DNA of 64,000 nucleotides from positions 2,790,426 through 2,854,425 of the forward strand of contig NZ_BMIA01000001.1 in assembly GCF_014641595.1 (NCBI RefSeq), in the 5' to 3' direction. A program made the translations under genes and the position numbers. The stretch is from Dyadobacter endophyticus. GTDB taxonomy: Bacteria; Bacteroidota; Bacteroidia; Cytophagales; Spirosomataceae. The notes below the pieces were generated by a model. That model searched no databases, was not told where the DNA came from, and was given only the letters and a program-made list of their open reading frames with translations. Positions 34,505-43,688 of the stretch are shown in pieces (position 1 is the stretch's first letter; each line of letters begins with the position of its first letter).

Positions 34505-36955
34505 ATGAACTCCGAATTTTCAATCCGAAGACGATGGATCTTCTTCATAGTAGCCATGTTACTGCCGGTAGGCTTTCTTCATGCATCGATAGAAACGGGT
34601 CGGCTCCGGGAGAATTTTGATTTGGGCTGGCAGTTCCACAAGGGAGACATCGCCATTAAGCGTGCTGTGAAAGCCGGTAAACAGGGTGGGCTGACAGACG
34701 CCAACGTTAAGGTAGTTGAAGGAGAGGAAGCGGTCATAGCCTATACAGACAAAAATAAGGTAGCGGACTATAAGGCCAGCGACTGGCGCAATGTTGACCT
34801 GCCACACGACTGGCTGATTGAGGAGTCATTCGTGCACGATGACAATATAAGTAGCCAACCTGCCGGCAATGGATATCTGCCCACCGGTATAGGCTTTTAC
34901 CGGAAAGAGTTCGCAATAGCCGCCGGTGATGCAGGGAAGAAAATCAGTATCGAATTTGACGGCATTTTCCGTAATAGCACGGTTTGGGTAAACGGGCACC
35001 TGATGGGTAACCATAAAAGCGGTTATACTCCCTCGTTCTATGATCTGACCGATATACTGCGGTACGGCGACGAGGGCAAGAACGTGATCCTGGTGAAAGT
35101 CGATGCGACCGATACCGAGGGATGGTGGTACGAAGGATGCGGTATCTACCGGCATGTCTGGCTAACCAAGACTACCCCTCTTCACGTGGCCAGGTTCGGA
35201 ACCTTCGTCACCACACCAACTGTGGCACCCGAAAAGGCCGTTGTCAGCATGAAAACCACTATTGAAAACGAGTATAAGACAACCAGGCATTTTCAGCTGG
35301 TTTCCAGGATCCTGGATGCGGTGGGCGCGGTAGTTGACACACAGGTTGTCACTGATTCGATTGGGCCGTCGCAAAGCACTGAACTATCTCAAACAGGAAT
35401 GATCCGGCAGCCAAAGCTATGGAGCCCAGAGACCCCGGCTTTGTACAGGCTTCAAACCCGGATTATCGAAAATGGAATAATTGTCGACAATTTTGAAACA
35501 ACATTTGGCGTCAGGACCATCGCGATCACGACCAAGGGCTTCTTCCTTAATGGTAAACTGTATCCGATAAAGGGCACTGCCAACCACCAGGATTTTGCAG
35601 GTGTGGGTGTGGCTCTGCCCGACAAGATAAACCAGTATAAGATCAAACTGCTCAAAGAGATGGGCAGCAATGGCTACCGCTCGGCACACAACCCTCCTAC
35701 TCCGGAAGTTCTTGATATTTGTGATCGGGAAGGCATGCTGGTCCTGGACGAAAACCGGCTGCTGACCAGCACACCTGAGGGACTCGATGAACTGAAAACA
35801 CTCATGCTGCGCGACCGCAACCACCCTTCCGTATTTATGTGGTGTCTGGAAAATGAGGAATCACTGGAAGGCCAGGTGACAGGAACACGAATACTTGAAA
35901 AAATGGTTGAAACGGCGCATCAGCTGGATCCTACCCGCCCCGTCACTGCGGCTATGAACCATGGCTGGAATGAGGGCGGATACAGTGATGTGCTCGACGT
36001 GGTAGGCTATAACTATGGACAGCGCGGCATGCAATACGTGAAAGACCACGAAAAATACCCCAACCGAAAAATGTTCGTCACCGAATCGACCAGTTATGTA
36101 TCTACCCGGGGGGAATATGAAGACAATCATGAAAAGGGCTATGTCTCAAACTTCGGAAAAGGCGTCGGCTGGGGGTTGCAGCCGGGCCAGGACTGGAAAC
36201 ACGTGGTCTTGTATCCTTATCTGAGCGGAACATTTGTGTGGACAGGCTTCGACTACCGCGGTGAGCCAACACCGTACAGATGGCCTTGTGTGAGCTCGCA
36301 TTTCGGTATTATGGATCTATGCGGATTCCCCAAGGACGGATATTACGGATACAAAGCAGCGTGGACCGACCAGCCGCTCGTGCACGTATTCCCGCATTGG
36401 AACTGGCCAGGAAAGGAAGGCAAACTGATTAAATTCAGGGGATACAGCAACTGCGAGGAAGTTGAAATACTTGTCAATGGCAAAAGTGTCGGCAAAAAGA
36501 AGCTTTCAGCCTTTGAGTATTTTGAGTGGGACCTTATTTACATGCCCGGAAAATTAGAAGTAAGGGGCTATAAAAATGGAAAGCAGGTAGCCCGGCAAAT
36601 AAGGGAAACGACCGGTACTGCTTCACGGTTGACGGCCAAAGCAGACACCTTGTCGCTGAAAGCAGACGGTTGCGATGTCGCGATTATCAATATTGAGATC
36701 AAAGATGCCAAAGGCCGGGTGGTCCCTACCGCCGACAACCTTATCAAATTCTCGATTGAAGGCAACGGCCGCATCATCGGCACCGGCAATGGAAATCCCA
36801 GCAGCCACGAACCGGACAAAGCCGACCGCCGGAAAGCCTTCAATGGCCTCTGCCAGGTGCTGGTACAGTCCGACAGACAGGCAGGAAAAATTAAACTCAA
36901 AGCAACATCGGAGACACTGGAAGGTACGGAAGTAACGCTGACAGTCCATGAATAG
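34505..36955 (+). CDS. Glycoside hydrolase family 2, beta-galactosidase-like
   Basis: The 816-aa protein has a signal peptide (cut near FLHAS), the N-terminal sugar-binding domain (NVDLPHDWLIEESF, GFYRKEF), an Ig-like domain, the TIM barrel with the acid/base Glu in WCLENEES and nucleophile Glu in FVTESTSY, and two C-terminal Ig-like domains. GH2 enzymes of this shape remove terminal beta-galactose, glucuronate or arabinose. Substrate unknown; linked fucosidases suggest a fucosylated plant or host glycan. It overlaps the next gene by 8 bp (ATGAATAG). Confidence 0.87.
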   Translation: MNSEFSIRRRWIFFIVAMLLPVGFLHASIETGRLRENFDLGWQFHKGDIAIKRAVKAGKQGGLTDANVKVVEGEEAVIAYTDKNKVADYKASDWRNVDLPHDWLIEESFVHDDNISSQPAGNGYLPTGIGFYRKEFAIAAGDAGKKISIEFDGIFRNSTVWVNGHLMGNHKSGYTPSFYDLTDILRYGDEGKNVILVKVDATDTEGWWYEGCGIYRHVWLTKTTPLHVARFGTFVTTPTVAPEKAVVSMKTTIENEYKTTRHFQLVSRILDAVGAVVDTQVVTDSIGPSQSTELSQTGMIRQPKLWSPETPALYRLQTRIIENGIIVDNFETTFGVRTIAITTKGFFLNGKLYPIKGTANHQDFAGVGVALPDKINQYKIKLLKEMGSNGYRSAHNPPTPEVLDICDREGMLVLDENRLLTSTPEGLDELKTLMLRDRNHPSVFMWCLENEESLEGQVTGTRILEKMVETAHQLDPTRPVTAAMNHGWNEGGYSDVLDVVGYNYGQRGMQYVKDHEKYPNRKMFVTESTSYVSTRGEYEDNHEKGYVSNFGKGVGWGLQPGQDWKHVVLYPYLSGTFVWTGFDYRGEPTPYRWPCVSSHFGIMDLCGFPKDGYYGYKAAWTDQPLVHVFPHWNWPGKEGKLIKFRGYSNCEEVEILVNGKSVGKKKLSAFEYFEWDLIYMPGKLEVRGYKNGKQVARQIRETTGTASRLTAKADTLSLKADGCDVAIINIEIKDAKGRVVPTADNLIKFSIEGNGRIIGTGNGNPSSHEPDKADRRKAFNGLCQVLVQSDRQAGKIKLKATSETLEGTEVTLTVHE

Positions 36956-39347
36956 ATTTCTTAAACTGGTTATGTACAAGAAAAGCAAATTATCATCCTT
37001 CCTGCTCTTATCGCTCGCTTTTTTATCGGCGCTGCCGGCGTTTGCCCAAACTACTATTTACGTGTCTCTTAATGGAGACGACGCTAATTCCGGTACACGT
37101 CGTAAACCTTTCGCAACCATTAAACATGCGGTGCTGGCAGCCCGGTCAGTTTCCGGCCCAGTTAGCATCAAGCTTTATGGCGGCACGTATTACCTGAGCG
37201 AACCGCTCGTTTTTACCTCTTCCGATTCCAGAAAAAAAGATCAGCCGCTTGTTATTTCTAATTTCGAAAATGAAAAAGCGGTCGTCAGCGGGGCTGCACC
37301 ACTTCGGAATCTTGAATGGAAGCAAGGAGAACAAGGCATCTGGGAATCGAAAGTCAGTAAAAATCTGATTTTTGACCAGTTAATTGTAAACGGGACTTTG
37401 CAGCGAATGGCACGTTATCCTAATTACGATACTTCGGCCAGGTTTCTGGGCGGAACGGCTGCCGATGCGGTCAGCGCTAAAACTGCCAGCAAATGGAAAT
37501 CGCCCAAAGGAGCCTATGTGCACGCTTTGCATCGCGCGGAATGGGGTGATATTCATTACACCGTTACAGGGAAGAGTTCTGACGGTGAGCTAGCCCTGGA
37601 AGGTGGGTGGCAAAACAACCGCCGGGGGCCAATGCATCCGCAGCACCGCTTTATTGAAAACATTTTTGAAGAGCTGGACCATGAAAACGAATGGTTTTAT
37701 GACCGGGATGCGGAAAAACTATACTTCATCCCTCCCTCGAATATCGACATTAAAAAAGCAACTTTTGAAAGCCCGCAAATTGCCCATTTGATTAAGTTTC
37801 AAGGGAGCGAGCAGTCTCCGGTGGAAAACATCCACATCAAGAACTTAACACTGTCTGGCACTACCCGCACTTTCATGGAGAATAAGGAACCGCTCCTAAG
37901 AAGCGACTGGACGATCTATCGGGGCGGAGGTGTCGTATTTGATGGTGCGACCGGCTGCATTCTGCAAAATTGCACGCTCACCAATTTGGGCGGCAATGCA
38001 GTCTTCTTCAATAATTTTAATAGGGCCTGTACCGTTTCAGGATGCCTCATTTACAACATCGGCGCGAGCGGTGTCAGTTTTGTAGGTGATCCGGCGGCAG
38101 TCCGGTCTCCCAGTTTTGAATACAATGAATTTATCCCGCTCGCAGACATTGATCGTACGCCAGGCCCCAAATCCAACAATTTTCCGGCCGACTGCAATGT
38201 CTATGATAATCTGCTTTTCAACCTGGGATATGTCGAAAAGCAATCTGCGGGAATTGAACTATCGATGTGCCAGGCGATAAATGTCAGCCACAACACCATT
38301 TACGATGTGCCCCGCGCAGGCATTAACGTCAGCGAGGGAACATGGGGCGGCCACGTGATCGAACATAATGATGTATTTGACACCGTCAAGGAAAGCGGCG
38401 ACCATGGTTCATTCAATTCATGGGGCAGGGACCGTTACTGGCACCCTGATAAAAAAACGCTCGACTCGATCGTTGCCACTAATTTTGATTTGGCCCTGCT
38501 CGACGTGGTCAAACCCATTACGCTGAGAAACAACCGCTTTCGCTGTGACCATGGCTGGGATATCGACTTGGACGACGGATCGAGCAATTATTTGATATAT
38601 GAGAATTTGTGTCTGAATGGTGGAATAAAGCTGCGGGAGGGTGTCAAACGTACCGTGGAGAACAACATCATGATCAACAATTCCTTTCATCCGCACGTCT
38701 GGTTTGACAATAGCGGCGACGTTTTCCGCCACAATATCGTCACCATGGCTTACAAGCCCATCAATATCCGGGTTTGGGGAACCCAGGTCGACTTCAATGT
38801 CTTGCCTGATTCGCTCTCTCTTCGTGAAGCGCAAAGCCGCGGGACAGACAAGAATTCTGTTGCAGGTAATCCTTTATTTGTCAATCCTTCCGTGGGTGAT
38901 TTCCGCGTCAAAGATGGCTCCATTGCGCTCGCCGCCGGTTTTAAGAACTTCGCGATGGATAGCTTTGGGGTAGTTTCACCGCATTTGAAAAGGCTTGCCA
39001 AAAAAGTCGTCATTTCCGAAGTCATCGAGCTTTCACAGACGGGAGAAAGCGAAACCGCTAGTTTTATGGGAGCGAAAGTCAAAAACCTCTCTACGCTCGG
39101 AGAGCGGTCGGCCACGGGCATGGACGCTATCCGCGGCGTGCTCGTGGTGAGTACTTCATCAGCATCAACCCATAGGAATGCACTGCTTGCCAACGATGTC
39201 ATCCTGAAATTCGGCGGTTACAATACAAATACGGTGCGTGACTTGATGGAAGCACGCATAGCGATAATCGGAACTAAGGCAGAAATAGTTGTTTTCAGAA
39301 ACCAGCAGGAAATGAAGATTACAGTTGAATTGGACGGTAAAAGATAA
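36948..39347 (+). CDS. Parallel beta-helix glycosidase, GH141-like
   Basis: The 799-aa protein has a signal peptide (cut near PAFAQ), the opening ISVSxNGDDxNSGT-like pattern (TIYVSLNGDDANSG), then a right-handed parallel beta-helix with repeated N-ladder segments. It resembles family GH141, whose characterised member from Bacteroides thetaiotaomicron removes L-fucose from rhamnogalacturonan II. Activity here is inferred from family and cluster. Translation is coupled to GH2 by the 8-bp overlap; a second ATG at 36972 would give a shorter signal peptide. Confidence 0.72.
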   Translation: MNRFLKLVMYKKSKLSSFLLLSLAFLSALPAFAQTTIYVSLNGDDANSGTRRKPFATIKHAVLAARSVSGPVSIKLYGGTYYLSEPLVFTSSDSRKKDQPLVISNFENEKAVVSGAAPLRNLEWKQGEQGIWESKVSKNLIFDQLIVNGTLQRMARYPNYDTSARFLGGTAADAVSAKTASKWKSPKGAYVHALHRAEWGDIHYTVTGKSSDGELALEGGWQNNRRGPMHPQHRFIENIFEELDHENEWFYDRDAEKLYFIPPSNIDIKKATFESPQIAHLIKFQGSEQSPVENIHIKNLTLSGTTRTFMENKEPLLRSDWTIYRGGGVVFDGATGCILQNCTLTNLGGNAVFFNNFNRACTVSGCLIYNIGASGVSFVGDPAAVRSPSFEYNEFIPLADIDRTPGPKSNNFPADCNVYDNLLFNLGYVEKQSAGIELSMCQAINVSHNTIYDVPRAGINVSEGTWGGHVIEHNDVFDTVKESGDHGSFNSWGRDRYWHPDKKTLDSIVATNFDLALLDVVKPITLRNNRFRCDHGWDIDLDDGSSNYLIYENLCLNGGIKLREGVKRTVENNIMINNSFHPHVWFDNSGDVFRHNIVTMAYKPINIRVWGTQVDFNVLPDSLSLREAQSRGTDKNSVAGNPLFVNPSVGDFRVKDGSIALAAGFKNFAMDSFGVVSPHLKRLAKKVVISEVIELSQTGESETASFMGAKVKNLSTLGERSATGMDAIRGVLVVSTSSASTHRNALLANDVILKFGGYNTNTVRDLMEARIAIIGTKAEIVVFRNQQEMKITVELDGKR

Positions 39348-39356
39348 GTTTAAGGT

Positions 39357-39719
39357 ATGCAGCCAATGAATGTTAGAAGCTTCAAGCGTTTTTGTAAAAC
39401 GATGGAGTTGCGCGAGGATATCGCATTGATAGAGGCTTATAAGATGGCTCACAAAAAAGGAGCCGCATGGCCGGAAATTACCCAGGGCATGAAAGAAGTC
39501 GGCATATTGGATATGGAGATTTATTTATCGGGGACAAAGCTATTCATGATCATGGACTGCACCGAAGATTTTAATCATGAACAGGCGATGATTGAACTTG
39601 CCCGAAAACCCAGGCAGAATGAATGGGAGCAATATATGTCTGAATTTCAAGCCACCACCCTAGAGGCTTCGGCTGACCAGAAATGGCATTTGATGGAACA
39701 AATTTACAAAATGGAATAG
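39357..39719 (+). CDS. L-rhamnose/L-fucose mutarotase family protein
   Basis: The 120-aa protein belongs to the RhaM-type mutarotases (DUF718): RFCKTMELREDIALIEAYKMAHKKGAAWPE with the conserved His and WPE, then MIMDCTEDF and MEQIYKME. These enzymes interconvert alpha and beta sugar anomers. Surrounded by fucosidases and a fucose permease, L-fucose is the likely substrate. It starts 10 bp after the GH141-like gene and ends 30 bp before the fucosidase gene. Confidence 0.84.
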   Translation: MQPMNVRSFKRFCKTMELREDIALIEAYKMAHKKGAAWPEITQGMKEVGILDMEIYLSGTKLFMIMDCTEDFNHEQAMIELARKPRQNEWEQYMSEFQATTLEASADQKWHLMEQIYKME

Positions 39720-39749
39720 GCAGGCTAATTATAAAATCAATTGGGAATA

Positions 39750-41873
39750 ATGAAAACATATACATCAAAAAATACCCCGGTAAATAGCCGGCACAATATG
39801 CTGAGAGGCTTATCAATTGTGTTGCTAGTCACGCAATTGTTTGGGAATTGTCTCGGGCAACCTATCCCACCTAAGCCATTTGGCCCGGTGCCCAACAAAA
39901 ACCAGATCAGGTGGCAGCAAATGGAGTACTATGCCTTTATACACTTGTCTACCAATACATTCACCGACCAGGAATGGGGATATGGCGAAGACGACCCCAA
40001 GATTTTCAACCCCGAGAAGCTGGATTGTCGCCAGTGGGCGCGCGTATGTAAGGCAGCGGGGATGAAAGGCATCATCCTGACGGCCAAACACCACTCCGGA
40101 TTCTGTCTGTGGCCTTCCAAGTACACGGAGTATTCCGTAAAAAATTCCAGCTGGAAAGCAGGAAAAGGTGACATAGTTCGGGAATTAGCTGACGCCTGCA
40201 AAGAATATGGCCTTAAACTGGGAATTTATCTATCGCCCTGGGACCGCAACTACTCGGATTACGGCAAGCCGGAATACATTACCTATTTCCGAAACCAGCT
40301 CACCGAACTACTGACGAATTACGGTGAGGTTTTTGAGATATGGTTTGATGGTGCGAACGGGGGCTCAGGATATTACGGCGGCGCTAATGAAACACGCCGC
40401 ATTGATGCCAAAACCTACTACGACTGGCCGAATACCTACAAATTGATCCGAAAATTGCAACCCAACATTGTCATTTGGAACGATGGCGGCGACCGGGCGG
40501 ACCTGCGCTGGGTGGGAACCGAGGATGGACATGTGGGTGAAAAAAATTGGAGCCTGTTGAATGCTACCGGCGAAGTCACCAGGGATATGCTTCGACATGG
40601 TCTTGAAAACGGAGATTCATGGGTGCCGGGTGAAGTCAATACGTCTATCCGTCCGGGATGGTTTTATCATGAATATGAAGATAGCAAGGTTAAAACATTG
40701 CCCCGGTTGCTGGAGACTTATTACAGCTCTTTTGGCCGGAACGGAACGCTACTGCTCAACTTCCCGGTCGACAAAAGAGGTTTAATCCATGAAAACGACG
40801 AAAAGGCGGTTTTGGAACTAGCCGAAACTGTCAGGAAAACCTTTGCCATAGATCTGGCCACAAACAAAAAAGTCAGTGCATCGAACGTCCGCGGCAACGC
40901 CAAAGTATTTGGTCCCGATAAAGCGCTGGACGGCAAGAAAGATACCTACTGGGCCACCGATGATAAGCTCAGGTCTGCTTCACTGACTATTGATTTTGGA
41001 AAACCAACTACCTTTAACCGCTTTCTGGTGCAGGAATATATTCCTCTTGGGCAGCGGGTGAAATCCTTTCAGCTTGAAGCGAAGGTAGGAAGCGAATGGA
41101 AACAGCTGGCTACCCAAAGCACGATCGGATACAAACGAATACTCGTTTTCCCGACGGTTCAGGCAACGCAGCTCCGCTTTACCATTACAGATGCCAAGAG
41201 CTCTCCCATCATTTCCAACATCGGTGTTTACAATGCGCCCCAGGTACTCACTGCGCCGGCTATCACCAGAAATAAGGACGGTGCCGTCACCATCGAAGCG
41301 GCTGATAAAGAATCGGATATTTACTATACACTCGACGGGAGTGCGCCAGGCAAGCATTCAACAAGGTACACCGCACCGGTTCAAACTGATGGAAAGATCG
41401 AAGTCCGCACGATCGCCGTCGATTCGAAATCGGGAGCAGGTAGCCCGGAGGCGCGGGAGAAATTTGATATAACTCGCAAAACCTGGAAGCTTTTAAACTT
41501 GGCAGACGAAAAAGCCAATGCGGTGATCGACGGAAACCCCAACACGGCCTGGTACCAGCCACGGGATCAAAAAATGCCGGTAGATATCGTCATTGATTTA
41601 GGTGAGCAGCAGACATTGACCGGTTTCAAATATCTTCCGGGCCAGGGAAGAATCGACGGTATCATCTCCCATTTCCAGTTTTACGTTTCAACCGATCGTC
41701 AGACATGGAAACTGGCAACTGAGGGAGAATTCTCCAACATCAAAAACAACCCATTAATCCAGATCAAACAATTCGACGCGGTTAAAGCATGGTATATCAA
41801 GCTTCGCGCGCTCCAAAACACCCAGGGAAATGGCGAAGTGGGTTATGGTGAAATTGATGTGATTACGCAATAG
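39750..41873 (+). CDS. Alpha-L-fucosidase, GH29, with discoidin and CHB_HEX_C modules
   Basis: The 707-aa protein has a signal-like N-terminus, a GH29 catalytic domain (about residues 50-360; FIHLSTNTFTDQEWGYG, ILTAKHHSGFCLWPSK, nucleophile Asp in EIWFDGANGG), a discoidin/F5-8C module (about 370-500), a chitobiase C-terminal-like module (IYYTLDGSAP, about 540) and a second discoidin module to the end. The first half belongs to the 1,3/1,4-specific GH29-B type by likeness, which is not certain. I use the ATG at 39750, not the TTG at 39741. It is the last gene of the cluster. Confidence 0.9.
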   Translation: MKTYTSKNTPVNSRHNMLRGLSIVLLVTQLFGNCLGQPIPPKPFGPVPNKNQIRWQQMEYYAFIHLSTNTFTDQEWGYGEDDPKIFNPEKLDCRQWARVCKAAGMKGIILTAKHHSGFCLWPSKYTEYSVKNSSWKAGKGDIVRELADACKEYGLKLGIYLSPWDRNYSDYGKPEYITYFRNQLTELLTNYGEVFEIWFDGANGGSGYYGGANETRRIDAKTYYDWPNTYKLIRKLQPNIVIWNDGGDRADLRWVGTEDGHVGEKNWSLLNATGEVTRDMLRHGLENGDSWVPGEVNTSIRPGWFYHEYEDSKVKTLPRLLETYYSSFGRNGTLLLNFPVDKRGLIHENDEKAVLELAETVRKTFAIDLATNKKVSASNVRGNAKVFGPDKALDGKKDTYWATDDKLRSASLTIDFGKPTTFNRFLVQEYIPLGQRVKSFQLEAKVGSEWKQLATQSTIGYKRILVFPTVQATQLRFTITDAKSSPIISNIGVYNAPQVLTAPAITRNKDGAVTIEAADKESDIYYTLDGSAPGKHSTRYTAPVQTDGKIEVRTIAVDSKSGAGSPEAREKFDITRKTWKLLNLADEKANAVIDGNPNTAWYQPRDQKMPVDIVIDLGEQQTLTGFKYLPGQGRIDGIISHFQFYVSTDRQTWKLATEGEFSNIKNNPLIQIKQFDAVKAWYIKLRALQNTQGNGEVGYGEIDVITQ

Positions 41874-42160
41874 CTGATCGCTGACACACGTGCGGATATG
41901 CTCCATTATTTCCAAAATACCAGATGACGGATCAAGGGATCCTTTCGAAATAACGGACTGAGTTTCAACTCTTATTGCCATCCTGATAATGTTAAGTGCG
42001 GTGTCAAGAATAATATCATCTGGACGCCGCGTTGGGGTAGTCACTTCCCTTTGTATTATTTCTAACAGGGCAGCTACCGATGATAGGAATGCTAAAAATC
42101 GATACCGAATTCCTTGATTTGTTTCCAAAACGATTTTGGGGATACACCATTCAAGATTAT

Positions 42161-42664
42161 TTACCGCAGGCTGTCTAACGCCTTTTGCGCAAATGTCTCG
42201 TCATTGGCTGGCGATGACCCGCCTACACCGATACCGCCAACTATTTTCCCGTCTTTTATAATCGGAAGCCCGCCCTGCTGAACAGCAATAGCGAAGGAAC
42301 CTGCTCCGGATGGTATTATTTTAGCATTAAGCGGCGTTCCCGCCGCCGCCGCATCAGCGGCCGCTTTGGTAGGCATACCAAAAAGTATGGCGGCACGTGC
42401 TTTTCCCTGAGAACTGGTCACAGCCATACTGATGGCGCCGTCCATTCTTTCAAAAAATACAAGGTCGCCGTTGGCGTCCACGATACTGATGGCGACATTG
42501 GCGTTGGCAGCCTTGGCGGCTGCGCTAGCGGCCTCGGTTAGTGATTTGGCAGTCGCCAAATCCATCAGCGCAGGCGCGCCGCCACGCGGCGGGCCTTGGG
42601 CGAAAGCGATACCCGCGGCACAAATGCCGATCAGACAGAAGAATGCAAATGCTAGCTTTTTCAT
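42161..42664 (-). CDS. GlcG/HbpS-family (DUF336) exported protein
   Basis: The 167-aa protein has a signal peptide (cut near IAFAQG) and a DUF336 domain: LTEAASAAAKAANANVAISIVDANGDLVFFERMDGA and GGLPIIKDGKIVGGIGVGG. The GlcG/HbpS family includes extracellular haem-binding and glycolate-operon proteins; no function can be fixed. I start it at the ATG 42662-42664 for the signal peptide; the frame is open to 42712. The next gene upstream (DUF5519) is in the same direction, 92 bp away. Confidence 0.8.
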   Translation of the reverse strand: MKKLAFAFFCLIGICAAGIAFAQGPPRGGAPALMDLATAKSLTEAASAAAKAANANVAISIVDANGDLVFFERMDGAISMAVTSSQGKARAAILFGMPTKAAADAAAAGTPLNAKIIPSGAGSFAIAVQQGGLPIIKDGKIVGGIGVGGSSPANDETFAQKALDSLR

Positions 42665-42756
42665 ATTCGGATTGTTCTTTTGATTATTGAAATATTTGTT
42701 AGTTTCCTTCACCTTCCTTGATATCGGTGTTTGTAATACGCTTGGTTTATGCCGGT

Positions 42757-43563
42757 CTAATTTTGTTTGGCCGGATAGCTGCTGTATTGGATGGCTGCAT
42801 CCAGTATTTGACTTGTTATGGCAAGTTCCTGTTGGTCGCGGGGAGAATAAATCAACATATAAGTCCTGGCTACCATGCCCTCTCCATTAGCCAGGCCGTG
42901 TAATTCCCCCCATCCTTTTTCGATCACTTCTTTGGTATCGCTCGGGCTGAGAATCAGATGCATAGATCCGTCAAATGCATGGATATGACCGATTTCAGCA
43001 TGGGAAAGACTAACAACGGTCTGGTTCCCTTTGGTAGGGTCGGCCAAAAAAATCCCCGGGCTATGCTTTTCCAGATAGGAATTTCGATACATCAGCTGCC
43101 CATGTGAACCTTGTACCGCGGCATCAAATAGCTCAGTCTGTTTCTTTCTGATCTGCCCGGTATTATGCTGGTCAGTTTGACGGTGGGGTACGGCGAATGG
43201 GGCTATGGAAGGTTTTGTTCCCGGACGTTTTGGCAACGGTTGCAACGAAGCCAGGTCCCCGTTTTTACCTATGTATGGACTGACCCTGTCCACATCCAGT
43301 GGATCCTTCATTGCCATGCCCATCTTTTTCACCGTCCGGTAACCTTCCAGGGTGTGCGGTAAGCCTCCAATGCCTAAGGCAACCCAGGCGCGATAATCCT
43401 GAAATTCCTGCGTGGTTAGACTCTTTTGAATCACGGAATCAATCGACGCCTGTGATTTGACCGTGTCACCAACCTGCCTGCCGGTAGTAGTGTCCGATTT
43501 CTGAGCAGAAACGAGCAGGTTGAGAAGCAGGCAGAGAACTGTGATAATTAGAATCGTTTTCAT
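42757..43563 (-). CDS. Exported DUF5519 (luciferase-domain) protein
   Basis: The 268-aa protein has a signal peptide (cut near LLVSAQ) and a C-terminal domain HAEIGHIHAFDGSMHLILSP plus VIEKGWGELHGLANG, the pattern of the DUF5519/luciferase-domain family. Biochemical role is unknown; the family name comes from fungal-plant fold annotation, not light production. It follows an AraC gene (43689-44618) and a pair of direct repeats with 21-bp spacing (43631-43666), which suggests direct activation. Confidence 0.7.
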   Translation of the reverse strand: MKTILIITVLCLLLNLLVSAQKSDTTTGRQVGDTVKSQASIDSVIQKSLTTQEFQDYRAWVALGIGGLPHTLEGYRTVKKMGMAMKDPLDVDRVSPYIGKNGDLASLQPLPKRPGTKPSIAPFAVPHRQTDQHNTGQIRKKQTELFDAAVQGSHGQLMYRNSYLEKHSPGIFLADPTKGNQTVVSLSHAEIGHIHAFDGSMHLILSPSDTKEVIEKGWGELHGLANGEGMVARTYMLIYSPRDQQELAITSQILDAAIQYSSYPAKQN

Positions 43564-43630
43564 AGCCGCAACAACTGTTGATTGGTTTCAAATGTTGTTG
43601 CAAAGTAAGCGCTGCCTGAAGGGTTACTGC

Positions 43631-43666
43631 TAGTACTTTTTACAGGTATAATAGTACTTTTCACAA
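43631..43666 (-). promoter_or_regulatory. 21-bp-spaced direct repeats, probable AraC-type operator
   Basis: TAGTACTTTTTACAG (43631-43645) and TAGTACTTTTCACAA (43652-43666) match at 13 of 15 positions and are offset by 21 bp, two helical turns. They lie upstream of the DUF5519 gene, where a -33 box would be, with CAAAGTAA (43601-43608) as a weak -7 box. A 21-bp offset is the spacing of AraC-family half-sites; the regulator gene is next door. Confidence 0.62.
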
Positions 43667-43688
43667 CAGGCCATACGCTTTTGACCAG

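Noticed and set aside
41754-42128. A 124-codon leftward ORF overlapping the fucosidase 3' end
   Set aside because: It has no recognisable domain and shares about 120 bp with the end of a certain gene. The 287-bp gap 41874-42160 otherwise shows nothing.
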